Shown here: positions 17,330-25,656 of the stretch, one piece after another
How the letters are laid out: each line of letters begins with the position of its first letter
Numbering within the stretch: position 1 is the stretch's first letter
Source: an uncultured Methanoregula sp.
GTDB lineage: Archaea > Halobacteriota > Methanomicrobia > Methanomicrobiales > Methanospirillaceae
Direction: 5' to 3'
Assembly: GCF_963662735.1 (NCBI RefSeq)
Contig: NZ_OY759744.1
Coordinates: 186,001-250,000 of the forward strand
Length of the DNA: 64,000 nucleotides
The notes under the pieces: model-generated
What the model was told of the DNA's origin: nothing
The model's input: the letters and a program-made list of their open reading frames with translations, nothing else
The model's database searches: none
Program-made: the position numbers and the translations under genes

Positions 17330-17905
17330 ATGTTTATCACCCTTCCCTGCCCGGAGTGCAACGATGAGACCGAACACGAGGTAATCGCGGAGTCCCGCGA
17401 TCTCCTGGTCCGGTGCACCACCTGCGGTCACCACCAGCGGGTCCCCAAGGAGCGCGAACCGCAGGCTCTCATGATCAAGACGATCGTCTCCCGCGAAGGG
17501 ACATCGAAGGTCTGCGGGATCGAACTTGCCGCAGAAGACGAATGCAGTGTCGATGACCATCTTGTGGCCGAATGCGGAGACGATGCGTTCGGTGTCGAAG
17601 TCACGTCTATCGAATGCGGGGACAAGCGCCCGCAGCGGGCAAAAGCCGCAGATATTACCGCGCTCTGGACCCGGGCCATCGAGCAGGTCGTGGTCAAGAT
17701 CTCTATTCACGACGGCAGGAAAACAATTCCCGTATACATGGAATGTGACGGGGAGTCGCCGTTTGTTGTCGGGGAGATGTACGTGGTATCAGGAAAGCGC
17801 TTCAAGATCTCCCACCTCAAGCTCCGTGACGGTCCGCTGATGCGAAAAGAGGGCTGGAAAACAGTGGCCCACCGGGTAAAACGGATCTACGGCACCCGGT
17901 TATAG
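17330..17905 (+). CDS. HVO_0476-type zinc finger protein
   Basis: This is a conserved euryarchaeal protein of unknown function with an N-terminal zinc ribbon: LPCPECNDETEHEV and CTTCGHHQRVPKE provide four cysteines within the first 40 residues. The rest (about 150 residues) looks like a mixed alpha/beta domain with AKAADITALWTRAIEQVVVKI and VVGEMYVVSGKRFKISHLKL. The ATG at 17330 is chosen because a longer frame would run into the divergent DUF371 gene. The protein is 191 residues. It may bind RNA or act in translation, but that is only suggested by its ribbon. Confidence 0.78.
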   Translation: MFITLPCPECNDETEHEVIAESRDLLVRCTTCGHHQRVPKEREPQALMIKTIVSREGTSKVCGIELAAEDECSVDDHLVAECGDDAFGVEVTSIECGDKRPQRAKAADITALWTRAIEQVVVKISIHDGRKTIPVYMECDGESPFVVGEMYVVSGKRFKISHLKLRDGPLMRKEGWKTVAHRVKRIYGTRL

Positions 17906-18160
17906 GTATTTTTTCAGCACGGCCTCCAGTTGTTCAGTCTGGACTACCCCTTCGAACCGTTCCATTACCGTGCCATCTTTCAGCACAAGAATAGTTGGCG
18001 TTGCCTTCAGATGGTATTCTTTGATATACTGCGGATTTTTTACAGCATCAATCTCCTCAATCCTGATATTGAGGGCTTTTCCAACTTCCGCGTTGATGGG
18101 AGCCTGCTCCATGCATCCCATGCAGCCCGGCTGGTAAAAACAGAGTACCTGCAGTGCCAT
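17900..18160 (-). CDS. Thioredoxin-like protein with CMGC active site
   Basis: This 86-residue thioredoxin-fold protein was read from the minus strand. It has the redox motif QPGCMGCMEQAP near residue 11 and the cis-proline motif KATPTILVLKDG near residue 55. The short length resembles the small glutaredoxin-like thioredoxins of methanogens. It may reduce protein disulfides in the cytoplasm. Its 3' end overlaps the convergent zinc-finger gene by six bases. Confidence 0.87.
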   Translation of the reverse strand: MALQVLCFYQPGCMGCMEQAPINAEVGKALNIRIEEIDAVKNPQYIKEYHLKATPTILVLKDGTVMERFEGVVQTEQLEAVLKKYL

Positions 18161-18207
18161 GAATCTGAATAAGCCGAGCGATATTAAAAAAGATTGGGCA
18201 AAAAAGG

Positions 18208-18900
18208 TCAGTGTTTGGTATTGATCGATGCAACACTGATGTCGATCCGCGGGTACCCGAAGTTAACAACGGCTCCGGCATCCGACTTCCTTGTAACTTC
18301 TGCGAGACGGATGTCAGTAATTGCAGATGAATTGGCCTTCAGTTCCGATGGATTATCCGAGACGCCCATGGAAATTATGTCTCCTACCTGAAGAGCGCTG
18401 AGATTGACATTGTTCCGTTCAAGCTGCTCCGGAGTCCAGAGCTGGGTCATGGAGTTGTCAGCCGGAAGACTGATAGTCTTTCTATCGTTGGCTTTCATGC
18501 CAACAACACCGGAACTGACAGCATCGTATTCCCTTGAGAAGATGGCAAACTGGTTGCCCCAGCCGGTTCCGACTGTGTATACCTGGACGGGATAGATTGC
18601 ATCAGTATACGACTGGTTCGCAGTAATGGACAACTGCTTGGAATAGATCATTCCGCTGCCTTTTGCAATGGCATTCTTGAAGACCTGCTGGTCAGTAGTT
18701 ACGATAGGAGTTCCTGACGAATCGTAAAGCGTATAATCGACCGTTACAAGATCACCGGGTTTTGCAACTGCAAGGCTGTTAATCCAGCTTGATCCCATTG
18801 CTGAAACTACCATGAGTACGACAAACAGTACCCCGACAACAATGACGAGTATTTTATTCCATTTCCTTCCTGCTGCGGCTTTTTGTTTCTTTTCACCCAT
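18208..18900 (-). CDS. Membrane-anchored FKBP-type peptidyl-prolyl isomerase-like protein
   Basis: This is a 230-residue protein with one N-terminal transmembrane helix (about residues 18-40, ILVIVVGVLFVVLMVVSAMG), so the rest is probably extracytoplasmic. The following domain shows VAKPGDLVTVDYTLYDSSGTP and VVGMKANDRKTISLP, which fit the FKBP/SlyD pattern. An extra insertion and a C-terminal region (near residues 150-230) have no clear match. It could help fold exported proteins. Identification is moderate, since several FKBP-pocket aromatic residues are not evident. Confidence 0.65.
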   Translation of the reverse strand: MGEKKQKAAAGRKWNKILVIVVGVLFVVLMVVSAMGSSWINSLAVAKPGDLVTVDYTLYDSSGTPIVTTDQQVFKNAIAKGSGMIYSKQLSITANQSYTDAIYPVQVYTVGTGWGNQFAIFSREYDAVSSGVVGMKANDRKTISLPADNSMTQLWTPEQLERNNVNLSALQVGDIISMGVSDNPSELKANSSAITDIRLAEVTRKSDAGAVVNFGYPRIDISVASINTKH

Positions 18901-19288
18901 GCTTTCTGTTCCTCCTTACTACATCGGAACCGCATTGTCATAAACTATTCCGCCCGGTTCAGGGTTATTAAAAATATTTATTAATGGTTATTACTATCTT
19001 TGGGTTACTCCACAGTTACAGCGCAGGAGCCTCATGAAAGGGGGAGAGATAAAGAACTCTCATACCGGGGGATGTATTCCCGGATCCATCCTAAAGGATA
19101 TGGCATCGCTATCGAGGTCGTGGATGTTCAAAACCTTGTAAAAATGGGATTCATAAGTCAATCTGCTGAAGAAAATTGTCCGGAAACACTACAATATCGG
19201 GATAGAATTGAAAGAAAAACCCTCGAACCTTTATCTCTTTTATGGTTTTACCGATCCCTTTTAAGGTCAGGAACCGCTATTTCTACTG
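18901..19288. other. Intergenic region without convincing gene
   Basis: These 388 bases lie between divergent genes. An A/T-rich block at 18967-18990 could hold promoter elements. A possible 98-codon frame on the plus strand (19000-19296) overlaps the start of the next gene, has unusual composition and no ribosome binding site, so I do not annotate it. Confidence 0.4.
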
Positions 19289-20074
19289 ATGGATAAAAAG
19301 AAGGTCAAGGACTATATGACCTACGATGTCGTCAGTGTCGATATTACCGGTACCGCAAAAGACGTCATCGAGAAGATACAAAAAACCCACCACGACGGGT
19401 TCCCGGTTGTTGAGGGTTCGGTTGTTGTCGGGTATATATCTGCCCGGGACCTGTTGTTTGTACAGGCAGCAACACCCATCAGCGAGGTGATGTCCGATAA
19501 CCTGATCGTTGCCGATCCCGACATGGATATCAACGATGCCGCCAGGGTCATCTTCCGTTCCGGTATCCAGAAGCTGCCGGTGGTCGATGAGAAAAACCAC
19601 CTGCTCGGGATTATCTCCAACTCGGACGTGATCCGGTCACAGATAGAGCATGTTTCACCAGAGAAAGTCTTCAATTTTATTACTACCCTTAAAAAACTCT
19701 ACGGGGTGGATCCCACGCTCGACCGGGGGACCGTACCGGTCAAGGACCTCCTGCCAACCCAGTCGAAGATCTACGAGGACGAGCTTGAGGGAAGGATTTA
19801 CGAGATCAAGAAAGGGCTCGCGGAACCGATCATTGTTGTAAAACGGCCCAACCGGATTATCCTTGTAGATGGACATCACCGGGCGGTGGCAGCAAAGCGG
19901 ATGGGCATCACCGCTCTTGATGCCTACATCATCGATATAAAGGAAGATATCGAACTCGGGATGGAGCGCACTGCTCACGCAATGAACTTAAAGACCCTGG
20001 ACGATGTGCAGGTTCTCGATTATGCCCGTCACCCGCTGGTGGCAATCACTCACCGGCTGGTAAAAAGAGTCTGA
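19289..20074 (+). CDS. CBS domain pair plus ParB-like domain protein
   Basis: The 261-residue protein has two CBS motifs (about residues 7-115; TGTAKDVIEKIQKTHHDGFP and DAARVIFRSGIQKLPVV), which commonly bind adenine nucleotides, and a C-terminal ParB-like domain (about 130-240) with VDGHHRAVAAKRMGI near residue 190. This CBS-ParB architecture is like that of the archaeal free serine kinase SerK of Thermococcus, where the ParB fold phosphorylates free serine. The sequence agrees with this but does not prove it. A chromosome-partition role is less likely because no parA partner is near. Confidence 0.78.
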   Translation: MDKKKVKDYMTYDVVSVDITGTAKDVIEKIQKTHHDGFPVVEGSVVVGYISARDLLFVQAATPISEVMSDNLIVADPDMDINDAARVIFRSGIQKLPVVDEKNHLLGIISNSDVIRSQIEHVSPEKVFNFITTLKKLYGVDPTLDRGTVPVKDLLPTQSKIYEDELEGRIYEIKKGLAEPIIVVKRPNRIILVDGHHRAVAAKRMGITALDAYIIDIKEDIELGMERTAHAMNLKTLDDVQVLDYARHPLVAITHRLVKRV

Positions 20075-20084
20075 TTTTGAGGGG

Positions 20085-21263
20085 TTACGATCCCTCGCAC
20101 CGCACATCGAACTTTTCATTGAGCACATGCTCTTTTACGATCGTCCCATCCGTGACCACGACTTCAGGCCAGAGCCGGGTCTTGGAGTGGACAACTACAT
20201 GGTCCCGCAGGACGACACGGGGGCCAATCACGGTATCGTTCTCGATACTGCAGTGTTCGCCGATGTGCGTATCATTGTCCATGATACTTCCGGAAACGGT
20301 ACTGTTGGCACCGATGACTACCCGGTTGTACAGGGATGATGAGAATACCTTGGCATTGTTCCGTATGATGCACTTCTCACCAATGGTTGTATAGGGACCG
20401 ATGAGGACATTGTCGCCAATAGTCGTACCGGAACCAATAGCTACCGGCCCTATCACTTTGGTGTTCTTCCCAAGGGTAATCGATCCGCCTAGCTGGACCG
20501 GGCCCTGGACCTGCGCTCCATGCATCGAGAGATCACCAATGATATCCGTGAACTCAATTTCCTGCAACTTCCACCGTTCGGCCTGGCGGAGGGAGTGCGG
20601 GCTCCCTACATCGGTCCAGTTTCCCCGGGCAAGCCAGCCCTTGAGAACCTGTCCCTCGTTCATCAGTTTGGGAAAGAGATCGCGGGCGAAATCATACTTG
20701 GTTTCGGCAGGGATGTAATCGAAAACCTCCGGACTGCAGACGTACATGCCGGTACTTGCAAGATTGGAGAAGATCTCCCCGGGCGCAGGTTTCTCCTTGA
20801 AACGCCGGATATGGTACCCGACATCTATCTCGGCAATACCATATTCACCCGGGTCATCGATAGAGATCAGGCCGATGCTGACCAGAGCCTTCTCTTTCTG
20901 GTGTGCCCGGTAAAATTCAAGGACGTTGAGATCGGTGACATGGTCGCCACCGACAATAAGAAAATCCTGGCCGTCGAGATGTTTCTGGGCATTTTTCACG
21001 CTGCCGGCAGTGCCAAGTTTCGTGCTCTCATGGACATAGGTGATCTCGGCGCCGAAAAGCGAACCGTCTCCGAGCGCTTCCTCGATTGCCTTTCCCATGT
21101 AGCCTAAAGTCAGGACCACTTCCCGGAACCCCATATTGGTGAGGTGTGAAACGAGATGATGGATAGACGGGCGGTTGACGATAGGAATACAGGGTTTTGG
21201 CCGTTCAAATGTGAGTGGACGGAGGCGGGTGCCTTCACCCCCGCACATAATACACACCTTCAT
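20085..21263 (-). CDS. Nucleotidyltransferase with left-handed beta-helix (sugar-1-phosphate nucleotidyltransferase)
   Basis: This is a sugar-nucleotide pyrophosphorylase of the glucose-1-phosphate/mannose-1-phosphate type. The N-terminal catalytic domain (about 235 residues) begins MCGGEGTRLRPLTFERPKP, the nucleotide-binding signature, followed by DFLIVGGDHVTDLN and IRRFKEKPAP. The C-terminal third has hexapeptide repeats (VIGPVAIGSGTTIGDNVL, IGEKCIIRNNA, SIENDTVIGPRVVL) forming a beta-helix. The start is the ATG at 21261-21263, because the longer frame adds 18 residues ahead of the signature. It probably supplies activated sugar for glycan or protein glycosylation; which sugar cannot be said. 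Confidence 0.85.
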   Translation of the reverse strand: MKVCIMCGGEGTRLRPLTFERPKPCIPIVNRPSIHHLVSHLTNMGFREVVLTLGYMGKAIEEALGDGSLFGAEITYVHESTKLGTAGSVKNAQKHLDGQDFLIVGGDHVTDLNVLEFYRAHQKEKALVSIGLISIDDPGEYGIAEIDVGYHIRRFKEKPAPGEIFSNLASTGMYVCSPEVFDYIPAETKYDFARDLFPKLMNEGQVLKGWLARGNWTDVGSPHSLRQAERWKLQEIEFTDIIGDLSMHGAQVQGPVQLGGSITLGKNTKVIGPVAIGSGTTIGDNVLIGPYTTIGEKCIIRNNAKVFSSSLYNRVVIGANSTVSGSIMDNDTHIGEHCSIENDTVIGPRVVLRDHVVVHSKTRLWPEVVVTDGTIVKEHVLNEKFDVRCEGS

Positions 21264-21367
21264 ACCACAGATATCGTGCTGGATGGTTTTTAATGCTAGT
21301 GATTTCCCCGGTTCCATGTATTTTTAGGTTCACGGGACTCACGTGTACAATAAGGACAATGATAACC

Positions 21368-21634
21368 ATGGCTGATGAGGATTACCGGATAATTCCAGCG
21401 ATAAAGGGGCGGGTCCAGTGCCTTCCTGACAAGAAAGAGCCGCTCGAGAACTGCAGTTTCTGTGTACACTGCCGGGAGTTCCTGGTTGGGGGGGAATTTA
21501 AGAAGTCTCCCTCGCTTGCCTATTGTACGAAATGCAGGATCACGGAGAAAGTGGATCTCTCAAAGGCGGAAGCAGTGAAATGCGCCGACCGGCAGGGCGG
21601 GGGATTCCACAGCATCACAAATATCATCAGTTGA
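21368..21634 (+). CDS. Small cysteine-rich (zinc-binding) protein
   Basis: This is an 88-residue, cytoplasmic-looking protein with eight cysteines/histidines arranged as ribbon pairs: VQCLPDKKEPLENCSFCVHC and YCTKCRITEKV, plus VKCADR. ADEDYRIIPAIKGR precedes them. I do not recognise a named family beyond a likely zinc ribbon. The ATG at 21368 is chosen, with an alternative ATG three codons earlier. It is divergent from the nucleotidyltransferase and convergent with the cobyric acid synthase. Confidence 0.6.
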   Translation: MADEDYRIIPAIKGRVQCLPDKKEPLENCSFCVHCREFLVGGEFKKSPSLAYCTKCRITEKVDLSKAEAVKCADRQGGGFHSITNIIS

Positions 21635-21650
21635 TCTATTCCCACCCATT

Positions 21651-23105
21651 TCATACGGCAGGGGTCTTATTTTCCAGGAGCGATACAATCGCTTCCATAT
21701 CCACGTGCTTCTCGAAGATCTCCGCAAGCAGATCATACGGGTCGGTTGCATCCGGTATAGTAGAGAATGGAAGCCCCTTCCTGGCATGCAGGTAAGAGAG
21801 AAGTGCATTTGCAGCCGCTCTGTTCTGGAAAAGACCGTGCATGTAAGTTCCAAAAACAAGGCCGTCATCGCTGACAAGCCCGTCGCCATTCAGGGCCTCG
21901 CGGCTTGTACCCGCGGTGGTTGTCCCCATGTGGATCTCGTAGCCGGTGACTTCCCCGAAAGAAGAAAGGATTGGGGGGACATTGCAGGCAGTCCGGGTAA
22001 CCTGGGTGGTCCTTTTTTCATAGGACACAAAGTGCGTGACACAATCAAGAAGCCCGAGACCTTCGTAGGTTCCCTTAACCGATTCGAACCCCGCATCCAT
22101 GAGAGTTCTTCCAAGCATCTGGTACCCCCCGCAGATACCGATAATCGGGACTTTTTGTTGCCGTACCCGGCTCAGTTCCCCGGCCATACCGGATGCCCGG
22201 ATTACCTGCAGATCCTCGATTGTGTTCTTGGTGCCCGGGATGATCACGCAGTCGTACCCTTCAAGGGAGTCGTTCGGGTCGACATACACGACAGAGGCAT
22301 TTTGTTCAAGAAGTTCGAAATCAGTGAAATTCGAGATCCGGGGAAGGCGGATAACTGCAATCCGTATTTGAGAATCCGCGGGCTTTTTGTCACCCAGGGA
22401 GAGCGAATCTTCGCTGGGAAGGGGGAGAGAGAAGTACGGGACCACGCCAAGCACCGGGACACCGCAAAGATCCTCGATCTGCCGGACGCCCGGGGTAAAT
22501 ATTCCGGGATCTCCCCGGAACTTGTTGATGATGATACCCCTGACCAGAGGCCGGACATCGTCCGGCAGGAGCGAAATGGTCCCGTAAACCTGGGCAAACA
22601 CCCCGCCCCGTTCAATATCAGCTACAAGAATAAGGGGTATGCCGAGGCGCCTGGCAAGCAGGGTGTTGGCAATATCCCGGTCATAAAGATTGAGCTCTGC
22701 GGCACCTCCGGCCCCTTCAACAACAACCTGGCCATACGTAGACTCAAGGCGCTGGTAGGATTCAAGGGCCTTCTCCAGCAGCAGCGGCGTTTCCCGGTAA
22801 TAATCTCCAATCGGGACATCCTTGTAGGGTCTGCCATTCAGGACGACCTGGGATGTTGAATCTCCCTTTGGCTTGAGGAGCACCGGGTTCATGTCCGTGT
22901 GAGGGGGAACCTTTGCTGCAAATGCCTGCATGGCCTGAGCCATCCCAATCTCCCCGCCACCCGGAGTGACATATGAGTTCAGACTCATGTTCTGGGATTT
23001 GAATGGTGCAACTGCAATCCCACGGCGCACAAGGCAGCGGCAGATGGCAGCAACGGTTACACTCTTGCCCACGTGAGAGGAGGATCCGACAACGAACAGA
23101 GACAT
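21651..23105 (-). CDS. cbiP: Cobyric acid synthase
   Basis: This enzyme amidates four side chains of adenosylcobyrinic a,c-diamide with glutamine in cobamide synthesis, which methanogens need for methyltransferases. The 484-residue protein has an N-terminal ATP-binding domain ([20 protein letters not shown] near residue 4, then [20 protein letters not shown]) and a C-terminal GATase domain with the nucleophile in [15 protein letters not shown] near 325 and the histidine in [10 protein letters not shown] near 430. The ATG at 23103-23105 is chosen because longer frames carry unlikely extensions. No other cobalamin gene is adjacent. Confidence 0.93.
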   Translation of the reverse strand: MSLFVVGSSSHVGKSVTVAAICRCLVRRGIAVAPFKSQNMSLNSYVTPGGGEIGMAQAMQAFAAKVPPHTDMNPVLLKPKGDSTSQVVLNGRPYKDVPIGDYYRETPLLLEKALESYQRLESTYGQVVVEGAGGAAELNLYDRDIANTLLARRLGIPLILVADIERGGVFAQVYGTISLLPDDVRPLVRGIIINKFRGDPGIFTPGVRQIEDLCGVPVLGVVPYFSLPLPSEDSLSLGDKKPADSQIRIAVIRLPRISNFTDFELLEQNASVVYVDPNDSLEGYDCVIIPGTKNTIEDLQVIRASGMAGELSRVRQQKVPIIGICGGYQMLGRTLMDAGFESVKGTYEGLGLLDCVTHFVSYEKRTTQVTRTACNVPPILSSFGEVTGYEIHMGTTTAGTSREALNGDGLVSDDGLVFGTYMHGLFQNRAAANALLSYLHARKGLPFSTIPDATDPYDLLAEIFEKHVDMEAIVSLLENKTPAV

Positions 23106-23280
23106 AGCGTCAGTACTACTGTATACCTGAACCATAAAAATCGATGCTCTTTTTCCTTGAGGTAACCGGAGCGCAGTTTTCTCATAAAATAGCTGGAACC
23201 ATAAGACGCGGGGCATACTGCACAGATATTCCCCGGGCAATGCCAAGTAATAAATAAAGAGAAACTTAAAAATAGTGGTA

Positions 23281-23586
23281 ATGATTGGTGGGATTTGCCC
23301 GACGTGTGGTCTACCTAATGAGTTATGCATCTGTGAGGAGGTAGCAAAGGAACAGCAGCGGATCAATGTCAAAGTCAATAAACGCCGGTACGGGAAAGAA
23401 GTAACCGTTATCGAAGGACTTGATCCGACTGATATCGATCTTGAAGACCTTTCAAAATACATGAAAGGAAAACTTGCCTGTGGTGGGACAGTCAAAGGCA
23501 ATTCCATTGAATTGCAGGGTAATCACCGCGACCGGGTAAAGGAACTCCTTTCACTTAAAGGCTACAGCACGGAAAACATTTCCTGA
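23281..23586 (+). CDS. Translation initiation factor aIF1 (SUI1)
   Basis: aIF1 controls start-codon selection on the small subunit. The 101-residue protein has a short cysteine ribbon at the N-terminus ([15 protein letters not shown]) and the SUI1 domain with [15 protein letters not shown] and [19 protein letters not shown] motifs near 58-78. The start is ATG 23281; a GTG two codons earlier also fits. No Shine-Dalgarno is visible; TATA-like AATAAATAAAG lies about 25-30 bases upstream, which is compatible with a leaderless transcript. Confidence 0.92.
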   Translation: MIGGICPTCGLPNELCICEEVAKEQQRINVKVNKRRYGKEVTVIEGLDPTDIDLEDLSKYMKGKLACGGTVKGNSIELQGNHRDRVKELLSLKGYSTENIS

Positions 23587-23696
23587 TCTTTTCTTTTTTG
23601 GCGATCCTGCCCAATTTTTTATTGACATGCGCTTCATATTCAGATCAGTTTTAAAAGCGGTTGCGGGTATCCGCTTAATCGTCACGGTTACCGGTT

Positions 23697-24731
23697 TCAG
23701 ATGAAAAACCGGAATGTAATCCAGGCTATAATCACCATCATTGCGGAATATTTGAGGCCCGCCGTAACCCGCCCTTCTCCCATCTGACCTGCAACAAGTC
23801 CCGAGAAGAATCCCTGCAGGATTGCGGCATGGGAGAAGAGTCGTTTGTAAGTGAAGATATCGATCTTCCCCATGAAACCATGAGCCCCGGATGCAGCTGC
23901 GGCAGCTCCTGCAGTTGCCATCGTCGAGAGGAAGGAAGAAACTAGGATGGCGATGACAAACAGGAAAACGGCAAATGAAACAAGGACAATAATGACGTAG
24001 ATGAGCATGTTGTTGCTGCGCTCGGTCTGGAGGTTGACGACTTCGAACGTATCTTTTGCTGCGGCACGCAGCACTTCGCTCACGTCTCCACCGGCTTTGC
24101 TCGCTTTTGCAATCAGGTCGACCGAGCGGTCAGCCATCCTGGTTCCCAGTCCTTTTCCAAAGCGGTACAAGGCCTCAACGAAGTTGACACCCCAGGACAT
24201 CTCGTTGTCCAGTTTCCGGATATGGGGGGTGAGCGTTCCGTATTCGGCACTGGCCACAAGATGGACTGCATTTGGCAGGGTCATACCGGAATCGTTCATG
24301 CCGGCAAGATCCCGGAAGAAGTTCGGCAGGGCATTTTCCAGGTTCCTGACCCGTGCCTGCTCTTTGAGATCAAGGAGGGATACGGGAACAATTGCCACAA
24401 GCACGGCAAAGACTGCGAAATCATCGACTGTCGTGGCGTTGAACAGTACGGACATGCCGTACGAGCGTATCAGGTAGAAAAAACCGCCGATAAAGATGAT
24501 GAGTGAGAGGGGAAGACAAACGATGAGGATATTGACGGGTTTTTCGGTCAGGACCCGAAGCGGATGCTTGAGGAAACGTCCGAACCCTTCGCGGCTCTGG
24601 CGTTCATGTTCAAGTTTTTTGGTTATCTCGCTGAACTCCTTTTCCACAGCATCCATCTCACCGGCTTTCATCGGAGGTGGGCTCTCCGGCCCATGGCTCT
24701 TGACGTGGTTGAGGATCTCTTTGAAACCCAT
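23697..24731 (-). CDS. Type II secretion F-family membrane protein (TadC/FlaJ-like), copy 2
   Basis: This inner-membrane platform protein of type IV filament machines couples the ATPase to filament assembly. The 344 residues contain hydrophobic blocks near 70-95, 105-130 and 240-270, and a final helix at the C-terminus, with NALPNFFRDLAGMNDSGMTL near residue 140 and LIAKASKAGGDVSEVLRAAA near 210 as T2SSF signatures. It starts one base after the preceding T2SSF gene, so the two membrane proteins and the ATPase form a three-gene operon. It has no FlaJ-specific long cytoplasmic loop that I can see, so a Tad/Epd-like pilus assignment is also possible. Confidence 0.83.
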   Translation of the reverse strand: MGFKEILNHVKSHGPESPPPMKAGEMDAVEKEFSEITKKLEHERQSREGFGRFLKHPLRVLTEKPVNILIVCLPLSLIIFIGGFFYLIRSYGMSVLFNATTVDDFAVFAVLVAIVPVSLLDLKEQARVRNLENALPNFFRDLAGMNDSGMTLPNAVHLVASAEYGTLTPHIRKLDNEMSWGVNFVEALYRFGKGLGTRMADRSVDLIAKASKAGGDVSEVLRAAAKDTFEVVNLQTERSNNMLIYVIIVLVSFAVFLFVIAILVSSFLSTMATAGAAAAASGAHGFMGKIDIFTYKRLFSHAAILQGFFSGLVAGQMGEGRVTAGLKYSAMMVIIAWITFRFFI

Positions 24732-24732
24732 A

Positions 24733-25656
24733 TCAGGACTCCGGTGTCATGGTGCTGATCATGACAACAAATGCAATGCTTCCCAGCGGGATCATGATGT
24801 AAACGATGGCATAGAGGAACAGGGGACGGTTGTCTCCGGACAGGACAGACATGATGGACTGGAGAATGATGAGGAATAATGTCCCGGCAACCATTGCTGT
24901 GACGTACGACTCCGCGATGAGGGCGAGAAAATCAAGGAACTGCTTCTGTGTCTGGCGATTCTCAAGAGCGTACTGGTCGGCCTTGGTCCGGAAATAGTCC
25001 GTGAGGTTGCCCCCGCTCGATATACTGGCCATAGATCCCTGCAAAAATTCCTTCATGCGTTTGCTGGGTGTACTCGCCGAAACGAGCCGGAGGGCATCGA
25101 TGAGGTCGCGGCCGAAGATGTCGATCTCCCGGGCAACATATCGGGCCTCGACCGAGCTCTCGCCATAGATCGGGCTGTCTCCCAGTAAGCGGAATATTTC
25201 CGCAGGGGTAATCCCTGCCGTGGACATGGAAGTAATGTAATTTATCGCATATGGCAGGCTTGCATCGATGTTCCGTCGCCGGTTGCCGGCCTCGATACCC
25301 GGGTACATAAGGAATGCTGCATAGGTGAGCCCGCCAAAAACGAGCAGGGAGAAGATGGTGATAACAACTGTTCCAATAATGAGAATATGGGGTGAGATTG
25401 CAAGGACCGGGGCGGGAACGGCACCTCTGTAGGTAAATAAAAGAGGCAGTTTGAGCAGATACGTGAACAAGCCGATAAATACTGCTGCAAGGAGCCCGAC
25501 CAGGACTGAACTCACGAGGGCAGTCGAGATATATACTTCAAACGGTGTCTTGAACCGCGCAGAGATGAGATCGTTTCTGAGCTGGGCATACTGCTCCCGC
25601 TGGCCTTTCATCCGCTTGCTCAAGAGGTTAAAGCAGAACCGCTCGTAACTATTCAT
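24733..25656 (-). CDS. Type II secretion F-family membrane protein, copy 1
   Basis: This is a second platform-like protein of 307 residues with hydrophobic segments near 40-75, 85-130 and 240-300 and T2SSF patterns ASLPYAINYITSMSTAGITP and MKEFLQGSMASISSGGNLTDYFR. It overlaps the end of the ATPase gene by eight bases. Two separate T2SSF proteins, instead of one double-domain FlaJ, resemble the TadB/TadC arrangement. It is likely to form a heteromeric platform with the next gene product. Confidence 0.85.
   Translation of the reverse strand: MNSYERFCFNLLSKRMKGQREQYAQLRNDLISARFKTPFEVYISTALVSSVLVGLLAAVFIGLFTYLLKLPLLFTYRGAVPAPVLAISPHILIIGTVVITIFSLLVFGGLTYAAFLMYPGIEAGNRRRNIDASLPYAINYITSMSTAGITPAEIFRLLGDSPIYGESSVEARYVAREIDIFGRDLIDALRLVSASTPSKRMKEFLQGSMASISSGGNLTDYFRTKADQYALENRQTQKQFLDFLALIAESYVTAMVAGTLFLIILQSIMSVLSGDNRPLFLYAIVYIMIPLGSIAFVVMISTMTPES

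Noticed and set aside
19000..19296. 98-codon plus-strand frame before the CBS-ParB gene
   Set aside because: It overlaps the real start of the next gene, has no ribosome binding site and has an unlikely composition.
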